Assembly (NCBI GenBank): GCA_002731825.1
Contig: PCCS01000032.1
Location: 1 to 36,088 of the forward strand
Source of the DNA: Myxococcales bacterium
Lineage (GTDB): Bacteria; Myxococcota_A; Bradymonadia; UBA7976; UBA1532
Direction of reading: 5' to 3'
DNA: 36,088 bases
Below the pieces are notes generated by a model. The model saw only the letters and a list, made by a program, of their open reading frames with translations, was not told the origin of the DNA and did no database searches. Position 1 is the first letter of the stretch, and each line of letters starts with the position of its first letter. The position numbers and the translations under genes were made by a program. Shown piece by piece: positions 34,514 to 36,088 of the stretch.

Positions 34514-35337
34514 TACTCCATTCCTCCCCCGCGGGGTAGTGTACTTAATCGTTGGTCGCAACGATCACCCCACTTTGAGTCTCCAGCCAGCTTTACGCAA
34601 CGCTCAAAGTTCGACCGGGCATCGGTAAAATTCTGGGCATCGCTCTGGGTTCGCCCCAAATGATAATACGGTTCAGCATAATTTGGACACTTCTTAATCG
34701 CACGGCGTAAATACTTAACCGCTCTCCGCAGGTTTTTCTGCTTCAACATCACCAAACCAAGGTTGTTCTGGGCCACGCACAGCTGAGGCGCCAAATTTAT
34801 TGCCATTCTAAAGTGTCTGGAGGCCTTGTCTAAGTTACCCCGTTTGTACCACGCCCAGCCCAAATTATTGTGTCCATGACCTGGCGTAACGTACATGATG
34901 TTGCTCACCAATGATTCGTAGACCTTGATGGCATCATCCCACCGACCCAAATGTAAATAAGCCGCTCCCAGGTTGTTTGCAGCCTTGTAATAGTTGGGTT
35001 TGAGTGCGATCGCCTTTTTGAAATGGCGGATGGCTTTCACATGGATCTCGCGTCCCATGTAGATCATACCGGCCAGCATATGCGCTTCGGCGTAGTTGGG
35101 GTCGGCCTTGAGACTTTTCAAGACTTCTTGCATGGCACCATCTACATTGTTTGCACGCCTAGAGTTGAAATAATAACCGTGAGCCAAATTGTAGTGGTAC
35201 TGAGCCGTTTCTTTTATTTTCCGCTTTGCTTCGGGCCCGGCACCGCATCCAACCGTAAGACAGTTTAATGCAAGTCCTAAGCTCAGAATAAATGAAGCGA
35301 AATTTCGAGAGTGTTTGAGCATAGGGCGGAGTACCAT
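34513..35337 (-). CDS. TPR lipoprotein, PilF/PilW/Tgl-like
   Basis: A 274-residue protein. The signal part ends in the lipobox LTVGC, so the mature protein is a lipoprotein (Cys at about residue 31). Five or more TPR units follow (about 45-255), for example AEAHMLAGMIYMGREIHVKAIRHFKKAIALKPNY and AAYLHLGRWDDAIKVYESL. PilF/PilW and myxobacterial Tgl have this layout and are needed for PilQ secretin assembly. Given the pilin gene in this window and the RodZ-like gene directly behind, this is a reasonable match, but other TPR lipoproteins look similar. The ATG at 35337 has GAGA-like signal; another ATG at 35322 is possible. It overlaps the RodZ-like gene by one base. Confidence 0.87.
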   Translation of the reverse strand: MVLRPMLKHSRNFASFILSLGLALNCLTVGCGAGPEAKRKIKETAQYHYNLAHGYYFNSRRANNVDGAMQEVLKSLKADPNYAEAHMLAGMIYMGREIHVKAIRHFKKAIALKPNYYKAANNLGAAYLHLGRWDDAIKVYESLVSNIMYVTPGHGHNNLGWAWYKRGNLDKASRHFRMAINLAPQLCVAQNNLGLVMLKQKNLRRAVKYLRRAIKKCPNYAEPYYHLGRTQSDAQNFTDARSNFERCVKLAGDSKWGDRCDQRLSTLPRGGGME

Positions 35338-35385
35338 AGCATCTCATATTGGTCAATGTGACGCAGCCTCGAGTCGCCCGATGGG

Positions 35386-36088
35386 CTACACAGGGTCCCG
35401 TAAACCGTCAACCGGACGATAGCGGGCTGCTTTTACAGATGGAACTAATGCGGCAGACAAGGTGATAACCATGGCACCTACGCCCGCCAGAAGATAGTCC
35501 TGCACATTGAACAGGATGGGCAGGCGATCAATTCCATACACAGTGGGATCGAGGCGTATACCTTGGCTTAAAATGAGTTCAAACAAGACATAGGCCACCG
35601 TCATACCACCGAAGACACCAATCAAGGCGATGAATGCGCCTTCCAACAAAAACACCGTTCGGATACTGCCATTACGTGCGCCCATGGCTTTCAAGATGGC
35701 AATCTCCCGTGTTCTTTCGATCACCATCATGATCAGCATACTGGCGACATTACATCCCGCGAGGATAACCATGACCGCCAAAACTAACAAAATCGCAATC
35801 CGCTGCATGGTCAAACTCACAAATAGGTTGGAGTTGGAGGTACGCCAATCAAGGACTCGACTAAACGGCAGATTAATTTTGTCCCGTAGTTCATTGGCCA
35901 AGCGAGTCGCTTGACTGGGATCTTTGACTCGAAGTTCAACCATCGCCACGCGTGTACCCAAATCGAAGAAGTCCTGGGACTCGGAGAGGTCGGTATACGC
36001 ATACAGCCTATCAAACTCATAGTATCCGGAGCGAAAGAGTGCGACCACTTTCATTGAGCGCATTTTAGGCGTTCCGCGAACAGCCCCC
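35386..36088 (-). CDS. LolC/LolE-type lipoprotein-releasing ABC permease (partial, N-terminus off the right edge)
   Basis: The open frame continues past the right edge; within the window the last 234 residues are visible. The sequence AVRGTPKMRSMKVVALFRSGYYEFDR resembles the periplasmic loop of LolC/LolE. After it lie LVLAVMVILAGCNVASMLIMMVIERTREIAILKAMGARNGSIRTVFLLEGAFIALIGVFGG and a final helix AGVGAMVITLSAALVPSVKAARYRPVDGLR, the FtsX-like C-terminal core with its conserved coupling helix (REIAILKAMGA) and closing PSxxAARxxPxxxLR. It would move outer-membrane lipoproteins out of the inner membrane with LolD. The next gene on the strand is the TPR lipoprotein, after 48 bases. The LolD ATPase is not visible. 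LolC and LolE cannot be told apart from this fragment. Confidence 0.92.
   Translation of the reverse strand, partial: GAVRGTPKMRSMKVVALFRSGYYEFDRLYAYTDLSESQDFFDLGTRVAMVELRVKDPSQATRLANELRDKINLPFSRVLDWRTSNSNLFVSLTMQRIAILLVLAVMVILAGCNVASMLIMMVIERTREIAILKAMGARNGSIRTVFLLEGAFIALIGVFGGMTVAYVLFELILSQGIRLDPTVYGIDRLPILFNVQDYLLAGVGAMVITLSAALVPSVKAARYRPVDGLRDPV

Noticed and set aside
1..36088. CRISPR arrays, insertion sequences, phage or plasmid genes
   Set aside because: I found no regular spaced repeats, transposase, integrase or capsid motifs; gene content and style are uniform.

Overview
The window is a gene-dense bacterial chromosome segment of moderate GC content. It most resembles Myxococcota, Bradymonadota or a related former deltaproteobacterial lineage. 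I base this on gene types only: eukaryote-like Ser/Thr kinases, a secreted protein with thrombospondin-3 repeats and a MopE-like Cys/Asp motif, a Cys-anchored lipoprotein with duplicated domains, a sigma-54 activator, a TonB-like protein, a type IV pilin, and many TTG and GTG starts. I saw no rRNA, tRNA, insertion sequence, phage gene or CRISPR array. It looks like core chromosome rather than a mobile island.

Layout. 1-3806 (minus): a secreted TSP3/MopE-like protein cut by the left edge, then a DUF72 protein, a cytosolic Ser/Thr kinase and a GNAT acetyltransferase in one operon. 4007-5254 (plus): glyA, preceded by a nested hairpin. 5343-6047 (minus): a zinc-ribbon, Gly/Ser/Arg-rich protein. 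6325-9519 (plus): a zinc-ribbon Ser/Thr kinase with a membrane anchor and coiled coil, a signal-peptide Ig-like protein, and a short CinA-type protein, with overlapping ends. 9522-10298 (minus): unknown. 10299-10603: intergenic with two inverted repeats. 10604-12311 (plus): dapD and a membrane protein. 12334-13032 (minus): lipoprotein with a duplicated domain. 13171-13953 (plus): BtpA family. 13965-14522 (minus): type IV pilin-like protein. 14687-15907 (plus): TonB-like protein. 15923-19691 (minus): gcvH, gcvT, folD and a radical SAM protein with unusual cysteine spacing. 19759-27356 (minus): a six-gene cluster of ABC ATPase, two membrane proteins, MoxR ATPase, DUF58 protein and a giant double-VWA protein. 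27627-28727 (plus): orphan sigma-54 activator. 28621-31050 (minus): large unknown membrane protein. 31144-36088 (minus): cyclophilin, recO, mgtE, RodZ-like protein, PilF/Tgl-like TPR lipoprotein, and a LolC/LolE-type permease cut by the right edge.

How the genes work together. GlyA, GcvT, GcvH and FolD make a one-carbon (serine/glycine/tetrahydrofolate) set, although gcvP is not in the window. DapD serves lysine and peptidoglycan precursor synthesis. The MoxR-DUF58-VWA cluster with ABC components resembles Bat/MoxR chaperone loci and is the best candidate for a little-described system. Its ABC ATPase lacks the usual catalytic Glu, and its VWA protein carries two apparently intact MIDAS sites. 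The pilin, TonB-like, TPR lipoprotein and Lol-type genes point to a didermic envelope with type IV pili.

Convergent genes are separated by only 2-22 bp or overlap, and I found no convincing intrinsic terminator. All functional calls come from reading motifs, with no database search.
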